A stretch of DNA of 64,000 bases from Aphanomyces cochlioides (lineage: Eukaryota > Oomycota > Saprolegniomycetes > Saprolegniales > Verrucalvaceae), in assembly GCA_019828595.1 (NCBI GenBank), contig JAHQRK010000020.1:248001-312000 (forward strand), read 5' to 3'. Made by a program: the position numbers and the translations under genes. Below the pieces are notes generated by a model. That model worked only from the letters and a program-made list of their open reading frames with translations, was not told where the DNA came from and did no database searches. This document shows positions 8,210 through 18,655 of the stretch, piece by piece (position 1 is the stretch's first letter; every line of letters begins with the position of its first letter).

Positions 8210-9967
8210 TTAAGTCCAATGATGAATTTCCCCAGTTAAACAGTCAACAGAAAGATCTCGTTCATACACAACTAAAATCAAGCAATTTGTTCCTTGGCAG
8301 CAAGCATTGACACCGCTTACGATAACTGATTGTGGAACGTCTGGGTTAGTAATACGAGAACAGTCGGCGACCATAATACGCTGAATCGTTTGCCACTTTT
8401 GAAAATCAATCAAACCATTTGAAATTTCGTGGGTAAGACCACCATTAATTGCTCCAAGTTTCTTAAATTCGTCATTCCAAGCTTCAAAGTCGTAATCCAA
8501 TGTTTTACTAAATACGTTGTCATTTCCAACTTGAACTTGAAAGCTACGAATTGAACTACCTGCTTGACAAGTCCAAGGCGCACTATCAAATGGGCTTTGG
8601 AATTGTTCTACACCATTAGCCGACGAATTTGCAAAATGTCCGCTGCTTGTTTCGCTGTATGGTACCAAACAAACATATTTGATATTTTTCCAAGAACCAG
8701 ATAATTGAAGATTGAATGTAGCATTTTGTTGAGCTGAAGAAAGAGCACCAGTGCCGGCTTTTCCTCGGAAATATTGAGCATAACAATCAAGATATTTCAC
8801 GTTCTTTACAGGCTGACTTACAATCGGTAACGGATTAGCAATATCATAGAATGGAATATTTAATCTGGCTGTTGTAAATGGAAGGTATTGCCCAGCTTGG
8901 GCTAGCGTTGTAATGTTATTCTGAAGGGGACCAAATGCTAAACGAACAGTCGTCGAAGCTGTATTACATCCAGCAAGAGCGTTTGCAGAATCAGCAGAGG
9001 CCAACATAACTGGAACGGTATTGCCGCTTGTCATAGTTGTAGAAGCTAACGTTAGCCCAGTAGTAGTAACTGCAATATCGCAATAACCACTATTTACTTT
9101 AAGTCGTAATTTCAATTGAGGATTTCCGATAAGATCCAATTCTTTAAAAATTGGATGAAGATCAACAAGACGAATTTTTAACATATGATGCCAAACACCA
9201 AGAACCGAGCCCGCCACTGGTGCAGTATTTACGACAAAAGCTCCTTTGCCGTTTTGAGCTGCAATGGTTGATGCTACAGAAGATCGTTGTGTAATCCAAT
9301 TGTAGGCATTTACTCCACCCGTATAGTTTCCCGATGAGTCAATGTTTCCAGTAAGTTGTGGATTGCTGTAAATACGAGAAATAAATCCATTATTTTCTTT
9401 CAACGATGCCTCAGTTGGTACAGTTCCCAAAGTAGCGGTGCAATTTGAGAAATTGTTTGTAAAACCATCGCCTGATAACGAAGTCGTTGCTGAAGAAAAA
9501 GACATAGATTGCCAATCATCCGCGCTCATAAAAGCGTCAGCACCGTGTTTATTAAGGTCAGAAATGCTCCATTCAGTCATTGCTCGAATGTTATTCCAGT
9601 AGAGTTTGAAATCCGATTCAGTAATGATAGTTTGTCCATTAAGTTCTACTGTCATTGAATCAATGATATTAAATACTCCAGCTTTTAAAGCAGTACAATA
9701 ACGATTGATAGCACCGAATGTACCAGCGCCAGTATTTTTCATAGAGACAATATATGGTAGCGTAAGATAAGCATCTTTTAAAGAAGCAAAGCCTTTAGCG
9801 CCTTGAAGACTTGTTGCAGCATCAATTGAAATAATACCAGATTGATAGCTACCTTGATTTACATCGGGGACTTGAACCATTCGTTTTCCTTTAGAAACGC
9901 TAATAGATGGTTCACCCTTTAAAGAGCTTTCATATAAAAATTGATCGGCTAATTGATACTCACTCAT
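8210..9967 (-). CDS. Major capsid protein, double jelly-roll
   Basis: This 585-aa protein is of normal length for Polinton capsid proteins. The N-terminal segment (KGKRMVQVPDVNQGSYQSGIISIDA, then a YLTLPYIV strand) is the typical opening of this family. Later blocks such as MLKIRLVDLHPIFKELDLIGNPQLKLRL and VKNVKYLDCYAQYF fit the two jelly-roll domains. It forms the hexagonal capsomers of the shell. A TATATAATTAATAAAATATA sequence ends directly at the start codon, a strong candidate promoter. One LSGDG sequence matches the protease consensus but is probably chance. The gene is intact. Confidence 0.87.
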   Translation of the reverse strand: MSEYQLADQFLYESSLKGEPSISVSKGKRMVQVPDVNQGSYQSGIISIDAATSLQGAKGFASLKDAYLTLPYIVSMKNTGAGTFGAINRYCTALKAGVFNIIDSMTVELNGQTIITESDFKLYWNNIRAMTEWSISDLNKHGADAFMSADDWQSMSFSSATTSLSGDGFTNNFSNCTATLGTVPTEASLKENNGFISRIYSNPQLTGNIDSSGNYTGGVNAYNWITQRSSVASTIAAQNGKGAFVVNTAPVAGSVLGVWHHMLKIRLVDLHPIFKELDLIGNPQLKLRLKVNSGYCDIAVTTTGLTLASTTMTSGNTVPVMLASADSANALAGCNTASTTVRLAFGPLQNNITTLAQAGQYLPFTTARLNIPFYDIANPLPIVSQPVKNVKYLDCYAQYFRGKAGTGALSSAQQNATFNLQLSGSWKNIKYVCLVPYSETSSGHFANSSANGVEQFQSPFDSAPWTCQAGSSIRSFQVQVGNDNVFSKTLDYDFEAWNDEFKKLGAINGGLTHEISNGLIDFQKWQTIQRIMVADCSRITNPDVPQSVIVSGVNACCQGTNCLILVVYERDLSVDCLTGEIHHWT

Positions 9968-10021
9968 TATATTTTATTAATTATATACAGCCACAGATAA
10001 GATTATTTTTTAAATTATTTA

Positions 10022-10399
10022 ATGGACCTAATAAAAGGAATTACAAGCGATCATCAGTTAATTAAATTATCTAATTTATTGGGTGTTGAAATAACAAATA
10101 TTTACACTTTTGAAGAAATAAAAAAACAATTGCCCAAAAACGGAAATTATATTATTTTGTTAGAAAATGGTGGTGGAATTGGACATTGGACTGCGATTTA
10201 TAAAAATGAATATTTTGATTCTATGGGCGAGCCACCGCCTTTGATTTTGGGAATAAAAAAATATAACAAAAAACAATATCAATCAACGTATGCTGAATAT
10301 TGCGGTATATGGTGTATGCTTTGGTTATATGCAAAACAGAATAATCGTATGGATTTATTTGATGGATTCCACAATCTAAACAATTCCGATTTCGAATAA
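10022..10399 (+). CDS. Adenain-like (Ulp1-fold) cysteine protease
   Basis: This 125-aa protein should mature the virion proteins. The catalytic set is in the expected order: His55 in GGIGHW, Asp66 in YFDSMG, Gln87 in QYQSTYAEY and Cys94 in EYCGIWC, as in adenovirus protease. It is shorter than adenovirus protease (about 200 aa), which is normal for Polinton versions. It is divergent from the capsid gene and convergent with the next small gene (one base apart). The candidate substrates with (M/I/L)xGx-G sites are encoded at 1816-3147 and 3431-3910. Confidence 0.85.
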   Translation: MDLIKGITSDHQLIKLSNLLGVEITNIYTFEEIKKQLPKNGNYIILLENGGGIGHWTAIYKNEYFDSMGEPPPLILGIKKYNKKQYQSTYAEYCGIWCMLWLYAKQNNRMDLFDGFHNLNNSDFE

Positions 10400-10400
10400 T

Positions 10401-10709
10401 TTATTTTAATGCTTCAAGCTCAGATATTAATTTTGGGCAATTTTCTATCACATATTGATTATTTTTTAACCAATCAATATAAATTGGATCAATTTCTTTA
10501 ATTTTGTTCAGAGTTAGATTTCTATGTTTACCCCATCGCATTTTGTATGATAGATCAGCATCTTTTAATTTTTCGGTTAAATATGTTTTAATTTCTGGTT
10601 TGTTTGACAATAACATTTCCTGATTTATTAACCATTTACAGTAATTTTGATCAATCTCAAAAACTTCTTGAATAGTCTTAGCTTTGTATTTTCCGAAATT
10701 TAATTCCAT
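10401..10709 (-). CDS. Duplicated DUF3820/Exo-X-C-like small domain protein
   Basis: This 102-aa protein is built of two similar halves. Each reads (F/W)GK(Y/H)(K/R)...T...I.EIDp.Y..WL: residues 5-29 with FGKYKAKTIQEVFEIDQNYCKWL and residues 59-86 with WGKHRNLTLNKIKEIDPIYIDWL. The pattern is that of the small domain found at the C-terminus of some exonucleases and as stand-alone DUF3820 proteins, also in giant viruses. The role is unknown. The tandem form is unusual for so short a protein. Confidence 0.6.
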   Translation of the reverse strand: MELNFGKYKAKTIQEVFEIDQNYCKWLINQEMLLSNKPEIKTYLTEKLKDADLSYKMRWGKHRNLTLNKIKEIDPIYIDWLKNNQYVIENCPKLISELEALK

Positions 10710-10910
10710 TATTTTTAATATATTCTATAGGTGATAGGTATTTTTAAAATTAATTAAATATTGAATTTTTGAATTGGTCAAGTTTGGATGTTCAATTTTT
10801 GTGAGTAAATGTTGGACTGTCTGTTATGTTCATCAGGTTTTTGTCGGGAAAACGGCATATTTTTCCAATAATAAATCAAGTCAGTTCCGATTAACCAAAT
10901 ATATAATGAC

Positions 10911-11041
10911 TGACATTGAGTTATTTTCAATCAAATGGACATATAAAAACACGTCTTTTATTGACATTGAGTTAAATTCAAACAAATGATGGACAAAAAA
11001 TATGGTTATTTCATTGACTATGAGTTAAACTGAAACAGATG
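10911..11041 (+). repeat. Three imperfect tandem copies of a 51-53-bp unit in a non-coding gap
   Basis: Units start at 10911, 10962 and 11015. Each begins TGACATTGAGTTA or a close variant, continues with a TCAAACAAATGGACA-like block and ends with an AT-rich spacer. The gap 10710-11049 has no convincing gene. Tandem repeats near an element end are common in Polintons and may serve replication or be subterminal repeats. Confidence 0.6.
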
Positions 11042-11049
11042 TAAACATA

Positions 11050-11259
11050 CTAATATCCAAACTCGCTTTTAAATATTTTATTACAGTTAATTATTTCTGC
11101 TTTACTCATTCTTTTAAAATACGTAGTAGCCCAATCGTTATACAATTTATAGATTTTATTAAATCCATAGAATCCTTCATAATCTTTATCTCCGTATGGA
11201 CTTGTAATTACAATATAAGCATCATCGTTTGTTTTATAAATCTCTACGTGGTCAAACAT
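11050..11259 (-). CDS. Small unknown protein of the Polinton end
   Basis: This 69-aa acidic and aromatic protein has a central segment (DAYIVITSPYGDKD followed by KLYNDWATTYFKRM) that looks like a compact alpha/beta fold and recalls small proteins of giant viruses. I cannot name it. Composition is element-like. It lies alone in an otherwise sparse right end, so it may be an accessory gene. Confidence 0.45.
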   Translation of the reverse strand: MFDHVEIYKTNDDAYIVITSPYGDKDYEGFYGFNKIYKLYNDWATTYFKRMSKAEIINCNKIFKSEFGY

Positions 11260-11763
11260 TTCACGGTTTTCGTAATTATTACATAAATATGTTCTATATC
11301 TTGCTTTAAATTTTACAATAATTAAAATAGGTGCAATTGTTATTGTCCCGTTTTGAATAAATATAAAATAATTATAAAATTGTGTGATGTTTTATAATGG
11401 AAGTTGGAAATCAAATTTTAATATATTTGTACCAAATGCTGATCAACATAGTTGAGATATTGGAGTGCGGTAACTTCGCCCGTCCAAAATGGGGGACACG
11501 GTGATGAAAATTGAAGCAAACTGTTTTTTCACGTTTCTCATTTTTTTTCGAAAACAAATAACTTAAAATGAACATATTGTGATATACATTGTATCATAGT
11601 CCAAAAACCTAAAGAAGAGTTAGTACTACTATGTAGTAGTACTTACTGTTAACACCCAAGGAAATCTAAATAATTGAAAAGAACATTTGTTGGAATACGA
11701 AGATCGCACACATTTTTTCATTATGAGATTTTGACAGCCATTCGCTGATTTCGTTGCATATGA
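11260..11763. other. Transition from Polinton-like to host-like sequence, no gene seen
   Basis: To about 11455 the sequence is AT-rich and element-like. From about 11463 it shifts to mixed composition (GGAGTGCGGTAACTTCGCCC). No reading frame of interest and no clear terminal repeat could be identified without the left end for comparison. The downstream part probably holds the promoter of the next gene. Confidence 0.5.
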
Positions 11764-13498
11764 TTGGTTGATAATATTCAACGAGATAAGCAATTATTGG
11801 GTAATATCGTCACTTTCAAAATGGACGGCAGCCCGAACTTAGCGCTAAGTCCCGTCCCAGCTCCTGCACCGCAGACGAACATGTCTGTCGAAGCGCAAGG
11901 TGTGCAGGACGTGACTGTCGACTTGCCAACTGCTTTCAAGTATCGCGCGGAAGAATACTATGTGAGAAAAGCGTACTCGTCGTATTATGTTCGTGTAATT
12001 GAACTTCTACAGACATACGACTACATCTCAGTGACGGGAACACCAGGTTTGAACTTGTATACGATTAAAAGATGGATAACAGACGCGTGTGTTTTGTGTA
12101 GGCATTGGCAAATCGATCTTTTATGACTACTTCTTTTCTCGATACCGAAACGAACACCCAGAGGCTATTATTGTTACTGCCTCTTTCAACAAGGATCGAG
12201 GGTTGATGAAGTGTGTCGTGTTTGGTCCTGATGGTTCAAGTATGATTTGGGATAACACTGATTTCCCAAACATTGGAAAACGTATTCCAAATGCGATTCA
12301 TCTCTACGATGGACCACCATTTGTGCCACCTGCGGATTCAAAAATGGTAACTTTCACAAGTCCCAATTTTGGTTGGCTCGATTCGATGCGGAAGAATGTC
12401 GAAGCTCATTGCGAGCTGTATATGCCTGTTTGGGAATTGGGCGAGTTGGGTGACGCCGTCAAAGTGTTGAATTTGGAGATATCAGACGAAGAATTGACCG
12501 AGAGATATAGACAGTTTGGTGGTGTCCCGCGCTATTGTCTAGCAAAATCAGCCAGAGCGTATCGAAAGGGATTGATCGACATGGAACAAGCGATTGAGAA
12601 GATTAAAACGTTGGAGGATGTTCAAGCGTGCTTTGAAATGTCTGTGCCGTTAAATCTTGTAGTTCATCGACTGCTGCATTACATTCCTGAAGAGGATCCA
12701 ACATTTGCAACACTCGAGTTTGGTTCGGATTGGATTGGAATACGGATTTACAACCAACTCGCCGTTAAACTTAGCCAAGAACGAGCAAAGTTGATGAAAT
12801 GGCTTGACGGTGCAGGAAAGGCGTCTACGTTTAATGGGTGGTTGTTTGAAAATCTCGTGCATGAAAAATTTCTTGAAGGTGATACATTCAAGTACGCACA
12901 ACTTGACGAACCAAAGCAAGAGAAATCGCTGACGATCAATAAGACCATGGGGCATTATGAGCGGTTTGCAACAAACTTTACTTTGGAAATGGTCTTTCAG
13001 AATGTGTATCAAATCCCGATATCTCAAACATTCAAGTCCATTGACTCATTTATCCATTTGGATCATACGTTGCTGTTGTTTCAAATTACAAAATCAATGA
13101 ACCATCCAGTCGATTGTGCAGGATTAGTGGAATTGTTTGCAAAGTTGGAGCTTGTTGACAAGATCAAACAAAACCCACGCTTTGCTCAACTGATATTTGT
13201 TGTGCCTCAAGGAATGGGCGGCTCGTACAAGAATCAACAGTTGATCTCTCAAAATTTGCGTTTGGAAGATTTGATGGGAGCCGGCGTGAGATGTATTCCA
13301 AATATTGGGCCAGTCCTGCAAAAGAAGTTGCACGCCAAGAAAATTTTTACTTGTTCAGATTTGATGGCTCATGCTGAGGATCCGGAGGTGAAAAAAGAGT
13401 TTGCGCTTCTGACCAAGCACATCGATCGACTGAAGCAGGTGTGCGACTTGTCATATTTGAATATGATTCCACAATATGTGCTTGAGATTGAAGTCTAA
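11764..13498 (+). CDS. Crinkler/RHS-like NTPase-nuclease protein, one 55-bp intron
   Basis: Two exons (11764-12046 and 12102-13498) are joined across a GT-AG intron of 55 bp. The canonical P-loop (GxPGxGKS type) is complete only after splicing, which confirms the intron. The C-terminal half shows the restriction-nuclease-like part of this family: FNGWLFENLVHEKF near the middle and LLLFQITKSMNHPV later, the usual acidic and Q-x-T positions. This architecture is known from oomycete Crinkler (CRN) effectors and trypanosome RHS proteins. The N-terminal secretion and LFLAK header of classical CRNs is not seen, so it may act inside the producing cell or have lost its header. Met at 11764 or the Met at 11821 could be the start. 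Confidence 0.75.
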
Positions 13499-14641
13499 GG
13501 ATTGATCAATATATATATATGTTTCTGCTGGCGCTCAAAAGTCTATACCCTTGCGATCCTACCTCTGTCATTTGACGTACGACGGCTACAGTACTTGCGA
13601 ATACCAGGGCGTGAGTGAATACAAAAAAAATGTTCGTATTCATATTAAAATAAACGTAATAAAGTGTATTTCAAGTATTGCGCATTTCAGTTATTTGGCA
13701 ATTTTACCCGATCGATTTATACAAAAAATTCTTTCGCTAATGATTTAATATTATAATCTTCAACAAATTTATTCCTATTATCAACAATTAATTTATCAGG
13801 ACGATCAAGTGTTTCTGGAGCGCTAAATGACCCCCAATGTTTTTGCGTAAATTATTGGGTAATTTGTTAACAGTAAATCTGAATATCGCATTATATTATA
13901 AATAATTATTGTTCAAGATCAAATGAATTTTAAAATTTTCTGTATGAAGGTCAAGATTATGCTGGTGATGCAAAATGCTTTGAGTGGTGATCATTTTGCC
14001 TTTGGACACTTCCACAAGTGTTAATTGTGTTTTTTGCTCGAGGGTGTCTCTAGCGTATGGTTGTGGAAATGGGTGAGAATCCATTCTTAGCTAATGGATG
14101 ATGCCTTACTAATGCTTCTCGTCATGAGAATTTTGAAGTGGCCACGATATACCTTTAACAGCTATTACTCACTGCGTAGTTTAAACATTGTCATCTTGAT
14201 ACTTGCACACCGAAATCCACGACGTGGCCACATACGACGCATGGACACGTCCAGTGGGAAAGGCGCACGAGACGGAAGACAAATCTATGGATTCAAGTCG
14301 TACTGTCCTTCAACACAGTCAAGTTGGACGCTTAGTCGGGTCGAAGATTGCATCAGACGTGGAGAATTAGACCAGAATGCGCCTTTGCTGTCCAAACAGC
14401 TACACGGAGCAGGTAGTTCTCACGTGCCTCGCAGAACACAACAACTTTCATCGGATCGCTGTGTTGTGGCTGGAACAGGACGGAGAGAACCACATGCTGC
14501 AGACTGGATTTCGGACTCGCTAAGATATTCGAAGCAATCCCGATGAGGGTTCGCATGTTAACGCCATTGATAGTCGTCTTCCAAAGCAGAAAGCTCAACT
14601 TTTGACTGAGAAACAGCGTTATAGACATTACTGTTATCACT
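13499..14641. other. Intergenic, no gene seen
   Basis: The region is AT-rich near 13500-13950 with a short TA run at 13510-13519, then of mixed composition. No frame shows family features. It holds the 3' flanks of the upstream Crinkler-like gene and of the convergent GH17 gene. Confidence 0.5.
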
Positions 14642-17366
14642 CTACATGATGACCGTGGCGGAACTAGCAGCTCCATCCGCTTTCGTATCTCCCTTGCCGC
14701 TCTTGAAGTAGCAGACACCATGGGCAAACGTGAATGCACGGCATCCGTCAAAGCCACGGCACAAGGCACAGCAGTCGTCAGCCGAAGAGGCGTCGGACGA
14801 TCCAATGTCATTGGCAACATAGTCTACACCGGTTTCGATGGCCGAGCACTTGTTGACGCAAGCTGACTTGACGCCTTGGTTTGTCTTGGTCGACATGCGA
14901 GCCGATTTCAAGTAGCAGACTCCGCTGGACAAACTGTACGCATTGCATTCATAGAGGCTTTGGCAAGCGCTGCAGCAGTCGCTTGGCGAGTTGCCTGGCG
15001 TCGAGGCAAGGTCTTCACCAACATAGTCGGTGTTGGATTCAACAGCACCGCAAGTGGCGGAATCCCTCTGAACGGTACCAGCACGACGTCCAGAGTTGGT
15101 GTAAGCATTGCCAGCCGAGCTCTTCAAGTAGCAGACGCCGTCGAACCAGACGTAGGCACCACATTGTGCATTGGCCTTGCAGTCACTGCAGCAGTTCTCG
15201 GCATTGGTTTGCTTGGTTTTGGCAATGTCAGCACCATCAAAGTCAGTGTTTTCCTTGATCGCACTGCATCCGCTTGGAACTGGAGCAGGAGTTGTCGTTG
15301 GAGTCGACAAAACACCAGCACGACGTCCCGAGTTGGTGAACGACTTGCCAGCGGCGCTCTTCATGTAGCAAACTCCGTCGAACCAAACGTAGGCACGGCA
15401 TTGTGCGTTGGCCTTGCAGTCCCCGCAACATTGCTCAGCGTTGGCTTGCCTGGTTTCGCCAATATCGTTGCCTTCGAAATCGGTGTTTTCTTGAATGGCG
15501 CTGCAACCAGTGATTGGGGTAGTGACGACACCCGCACGGCGACCGGTCGATGTAATTTTCTTGGAGATGTCGTTCTTCAAGTAGCACACACCTTGGAACC
15601 AAACAAAGCCTTTGCAGTTAGCCGTCGTGCTGCAGTCATTGCAACATTGGTCGGCCGAAGAACGTTCAGTTTCGGAAAGATCACCTCCTTCGTAGTCATT
15701 GTCTTCTTGAATCGCGCTGCATGTGGAACTAGCTGAAGTCGTCGTTGGAGCAGGGGTTGATTGAGGAGTAGCCTTTGGTGTAGGAGCAGAGGTTGGGGCG
15801 GGAGTAGTTGCCGGAGTAGTAGCCGGAGTTGGAGCTGGGGTGACAACTGGGGTGGAAGCTGGGGTTGGCGCAGGGGTAGGAGCAGGGGTCGGCGCGAGGG
15901 TAGTGGCCGGGGTAGGAGCGGGAGTTGGAGCTGGGGTTGGCGCAACGGTAGTAGCTGGGGTAGGAGCTGGGGTTGGAGCAGGGGTCGGCGCGAGGGTAGT
16001 GGCCGGGGTAGGAGCTGGTGTAGGAGCTGGGGTAGGAGCTGGGGTAGGAGCGGGAGTTGGCGCAACGGTAGCAGCCGGTGTAGGAGCTGGGGTTGGCGCG
16101 AGGGTAGTAGCCGGGGTAGGAGCTGGTGTAGGAGCCGGAGTTGGAGCTGGTGTAGGAGCGGGAGTTGGAGCGGGAGTTGGAGCTGGGGTTGGCGCAACGG
16201 TAGCAGCCGGGGTAGGAGCTGGGGTTAGTGCAGTAGTAGGAGCAGGGGTAGGCGCAGGAGTTGGTTGGGGGGTGGGTTTTTGAGTGGTTGCTGGTGTTGG
16301 AGAAGGCGTTGGCTTGGGAGTTGGAGCTGGGGTTGGCGCTGGGGTTGGCGCTGGGGTAGGCGCCTTTGATTGCCTGTCATACGTAAGGATGCCGAAATGG
16401 TACTCAACATCAGCCCACAATTGTTCATCAGGGCGCGAGTCGTACATGGAGTACCAGAAGTCGCCTTGACGATTGAGATTCTTCATCCATTGCTGGAATG
16501 TCGTGTAATAGAGCTGGTTGTTTTCATAACTCGGGATGTTGTTTGGAACGAGAGACGTCGGCGTGCCTGCTGTCGCCCAGCCCGTTTCAGTCACCTTGAG
16601 CTTGGTTTCATTGAACTTTGTCTTCAAAGTGCTCCACGTTCCAGTCAAAATGTCCATGGGACTCGACGGATTGAAGCTTTTATCGAAGAAGGGATAGATA
16701 TTGACACCAATGACATCCGCAGCCTTGGCCATGTCCAAGATACCAGCGTCGCTACTCAACCATTCGTTGGTGCGTTGGACAGTGCCCACGGGCACAGTGC
16801 GACCAGTTTCATTCTTGACACGGTCGCGGATGAGTTTCATTTGGGCGATGATGACGTCGGTCGTGTACGGACCGTTGGGGACTACGTTTTCATTGCCAAC
16901 CAAGATAGCTTTGATGGTGTTGGGGTAGTTCTTGACTGCATTGACAGCTGAATCAATTTGACCTTGGTACCTACAATGCACCCGTGAGGTCTCAAACAGT
17001 CAAGTTGATCGAACCATGCTTCGCTGGTCATGTACACGCCCAAGTAGAGCTCAATGCTGTTGTTAGCAGCAATGGGGGCAATGTCGTAGCCATAGTAGTT
17101 GGAGTAATACGTTCGCACAGTCTTGTAGCCAAGCTTGTTCATTTGTGCGAAGTCGGTATTTATACCCGACGGAAGACCATCGGGTGATGTAGTTCCAGTC
17201 AAGGGATACTCTGCCAAGTGGAACGGCGAGTAGCAAACACCTACGAGCAAGCAGTGAGCTTGTGCCACGCGACGAAATCCAAACCTGGGGTGGGCAGGGG
17301 GGACGTCTTTCCCGAGGCAAGACCCACAAGAGCAGAAGAGACGACAGCCGCAGCCAAGAATCGCAT
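14642..17366 (-). CDS. Secreted GH17 beta-1,3-glucanase with Thr-Pro linker and five PAN/Apple domains
   Basis: Three exons on the minus strand (17366-17285, 17240-17015, 16970-14642) are separated by two 44-bp GT-AG introns and give 878 aa. Residues 1 to about 19 are a signal peptide ([19 protein letters not shown]). The GH17 domain follows to about residue 300. The proton donor is the Glu in [12 protein letters not shown] and the nucleophile the Glu in VTETGW, so it should cut beta-1,3-glucan. A Thr-Pro-Ala linker of about 200 residues leads to five Cys-rich PAN-type modules, each starting C-[SG]-A-[IV] and containing Q/D-CC-x2-C and C-Y-x-K blocks. PAN modules bind carbohydrate or protein, so the enzyme is probably cell-wall-bound. 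A decayed paralogue lies 1.3 kb upstream. Confidence 0.88.
15770..16365 (-). repeat. Minisatellite encoding the Ala-Pro-Thr-Pro linker
   Basis: A 12-base unit encoding APTP with variants (ATTL, ATVA, KPTP) is repeated about 45 times in frame. Higher-order blocks of 60-100 bases recur, indicating recent unequal exchange. The product is a mucin-like, probably O-glycosylated stalk between the GH17 and PAN parts. Length polymorphism between strains is expected. Confidence 0.85.
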
Positions 17367-18655
17367 GAGCACTTGCTTGGCACGAGTCGAATTGAACTAT
17401 GACCAAAATTCAAGCCCCAGCCCGATGGCACAACATGTTGCAAATCCACTCTACCTTGACATTGTTCAGACGCATTTGATTGGCTTCGACATGGATAGTC
17501 CAAGTTACTTTGACTAATATCAATGCAGATTTATATGTAATTTTTGTATTTTATACTATAATACAGTGTGACTTTGCTTGGAATCTGCCCGTTCCAATGA
17601 CATTCACATGCAACAGCATCATGACATTGTGACATGGCTTCCAATCACCTCATTGCACACGCGCGATGTCTTTAAACGATCGCGAATCCGACCAGGACAT
17701 CATGACTTGTGGCAAGTTGCATGGCCATTACTATGCAGCTCACTGTCCAGCGTACGAGACTCGATGGGTTTGGTCACCCTACAAATTCAGCCACAAATGG
17801 GATAGCATCGATGGACATTTCATCTTTCGTTGCTGGAATCGTCAAGCATTGCCTGGCTAGGGTATTGAAACGAGCCCATCAACAAGACGATCTTTTGGAC
17901 AGGATTACACGACGGCTATATTACAGCATCGCTGATCGTGTCGTGCTTGACTTCGGCTGACGCCTTGTCATATTCAGACCACCGGTCATGCCATTACACT
18001 TGTTGCGCAACTTTGACAATTTTGACAAGACCAGATCACAGTCATCGGCTTGATTGACTTGCTTGTCAACAAACTACCACCACGCCTTTGCTACTGAATA
18101 TCCTCCATGCGTTGTTTGCGAGCGAAGAGCTGTGGGTTGATGAAACAAGCCGTGGAGTGAACTGGCGTCAGTGATTGTTACTTGCACCGCAATTTGGACA
18201 TAGCATCGGCCAATTGACTCTGAGGCCGAGCTCCTCTCCCTCCACGGCAATGCAAATGCCCCATCCCCCCGATAGACATTGAGCGATCGCGCCTCTCCCA
18301 CTTGTTACACCAGACTCATTCGCTGTGAGATAACCGTCAGTCCAACGACACATTTCAGGTAATGAGATTGAGTCTCGTCTCCTCTCTGACAGTTCGCTGC
18401 GGTTGCTCGATGCACGACGATGTCCAAGAAGGTGACGAAACTCAATCGCACGCACCCACGTCGGTCGTGGCTCGTCAAATATCAAGCAGCGACAAGTGTG
18501 AGTGGCAGCGTTCCTCGTTTTGCAAGATTACATGACACGACAGTCGATCCTATCCTATCACTAACCAGTAGCGGGGGCTGTGAAAACACAATGGGAGATC
18601 TTGACAACACTGAGGTATTTCAACGGACGATTCTAGACGAGAACTGTACCAGAGC
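17367..18655. other. Intergenic between the two GH17 genes, no supported gene
   Basis: The first 200 bases upstream of 17366 should hold the GH17 promoter, with an AT-rich stretch at 17520-17570. Short frames on the plus strand at 17666-17960 (residues like CGKLHGHYYAAHC) break between frames and show no family signal. I do not call a gene. Confidence 0.45.

Larger units (their letters stand above)
1..11400. mobile_element. Maverick/Polinton-type element (endogenous Polinton-like virus), right part
   Basis: The stretch is AT-rich and densely coding, unlike the host genes from 11.7 kb on. It carries the full set that defines this group: family-B DNA polymerase, retroviral-type integrase with chromodomain, packaging ATPase, adenain-like cysteine protease, major and minor capsid proteins and a fibre. 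The polymerase is open to the first base of the window, so the left end and its terminal inverted repeat lie outside. The right end is not sharply visible. AT-rich, element-like sequence runs to about 11.4 kb and host-like sequence begins near 11.46 kb. All recognised element genes are open, which suggests recent integration or an element under selection. The right boundary is an estimate. Confidence 0.9.

Noticed and set aside
1..11400. Virophage (Mavirus-like) rather than Polinton
   Set aside because: Gene content overlaps, but the chromodomain integrase directly after the polymerase and the gene order fit Polintons better. A giant-virus host cannot be judged from sequence.
12089..13498. 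Separate gene starting within the second Crinkler-like exon
   Set aside because: The GT-AG intron at 12047-12101 joins both parts and completes the P-loop, so it is one gene.
14094..14546. Plus-strand frame of 150 codons
   Set aside because: Lies between and partly opposite the GH17 3' end, has no family features and a biased, basic composition typical of non-coding frames.
14876..16283. Long plus-strand frames with Val-Gly-Ala repeats opposite the GH17 gene
   Set aside because: These are complements of the Thr-Pro minisatellite and PAN codons. The minus-strand frame has signal peptide, introns and catalytic motifs.
15770..16365. Repeat array considered as CRISPR
   Set aside because: No spacers; the repeats are in-frame codons of a Thr-Pro linker in a eukaryotic gene.
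17578..17960. Small plus-strand gene upstream of GH17
   Set aside because: The short frames overlap in different phases without splice sites that join them and match no family.
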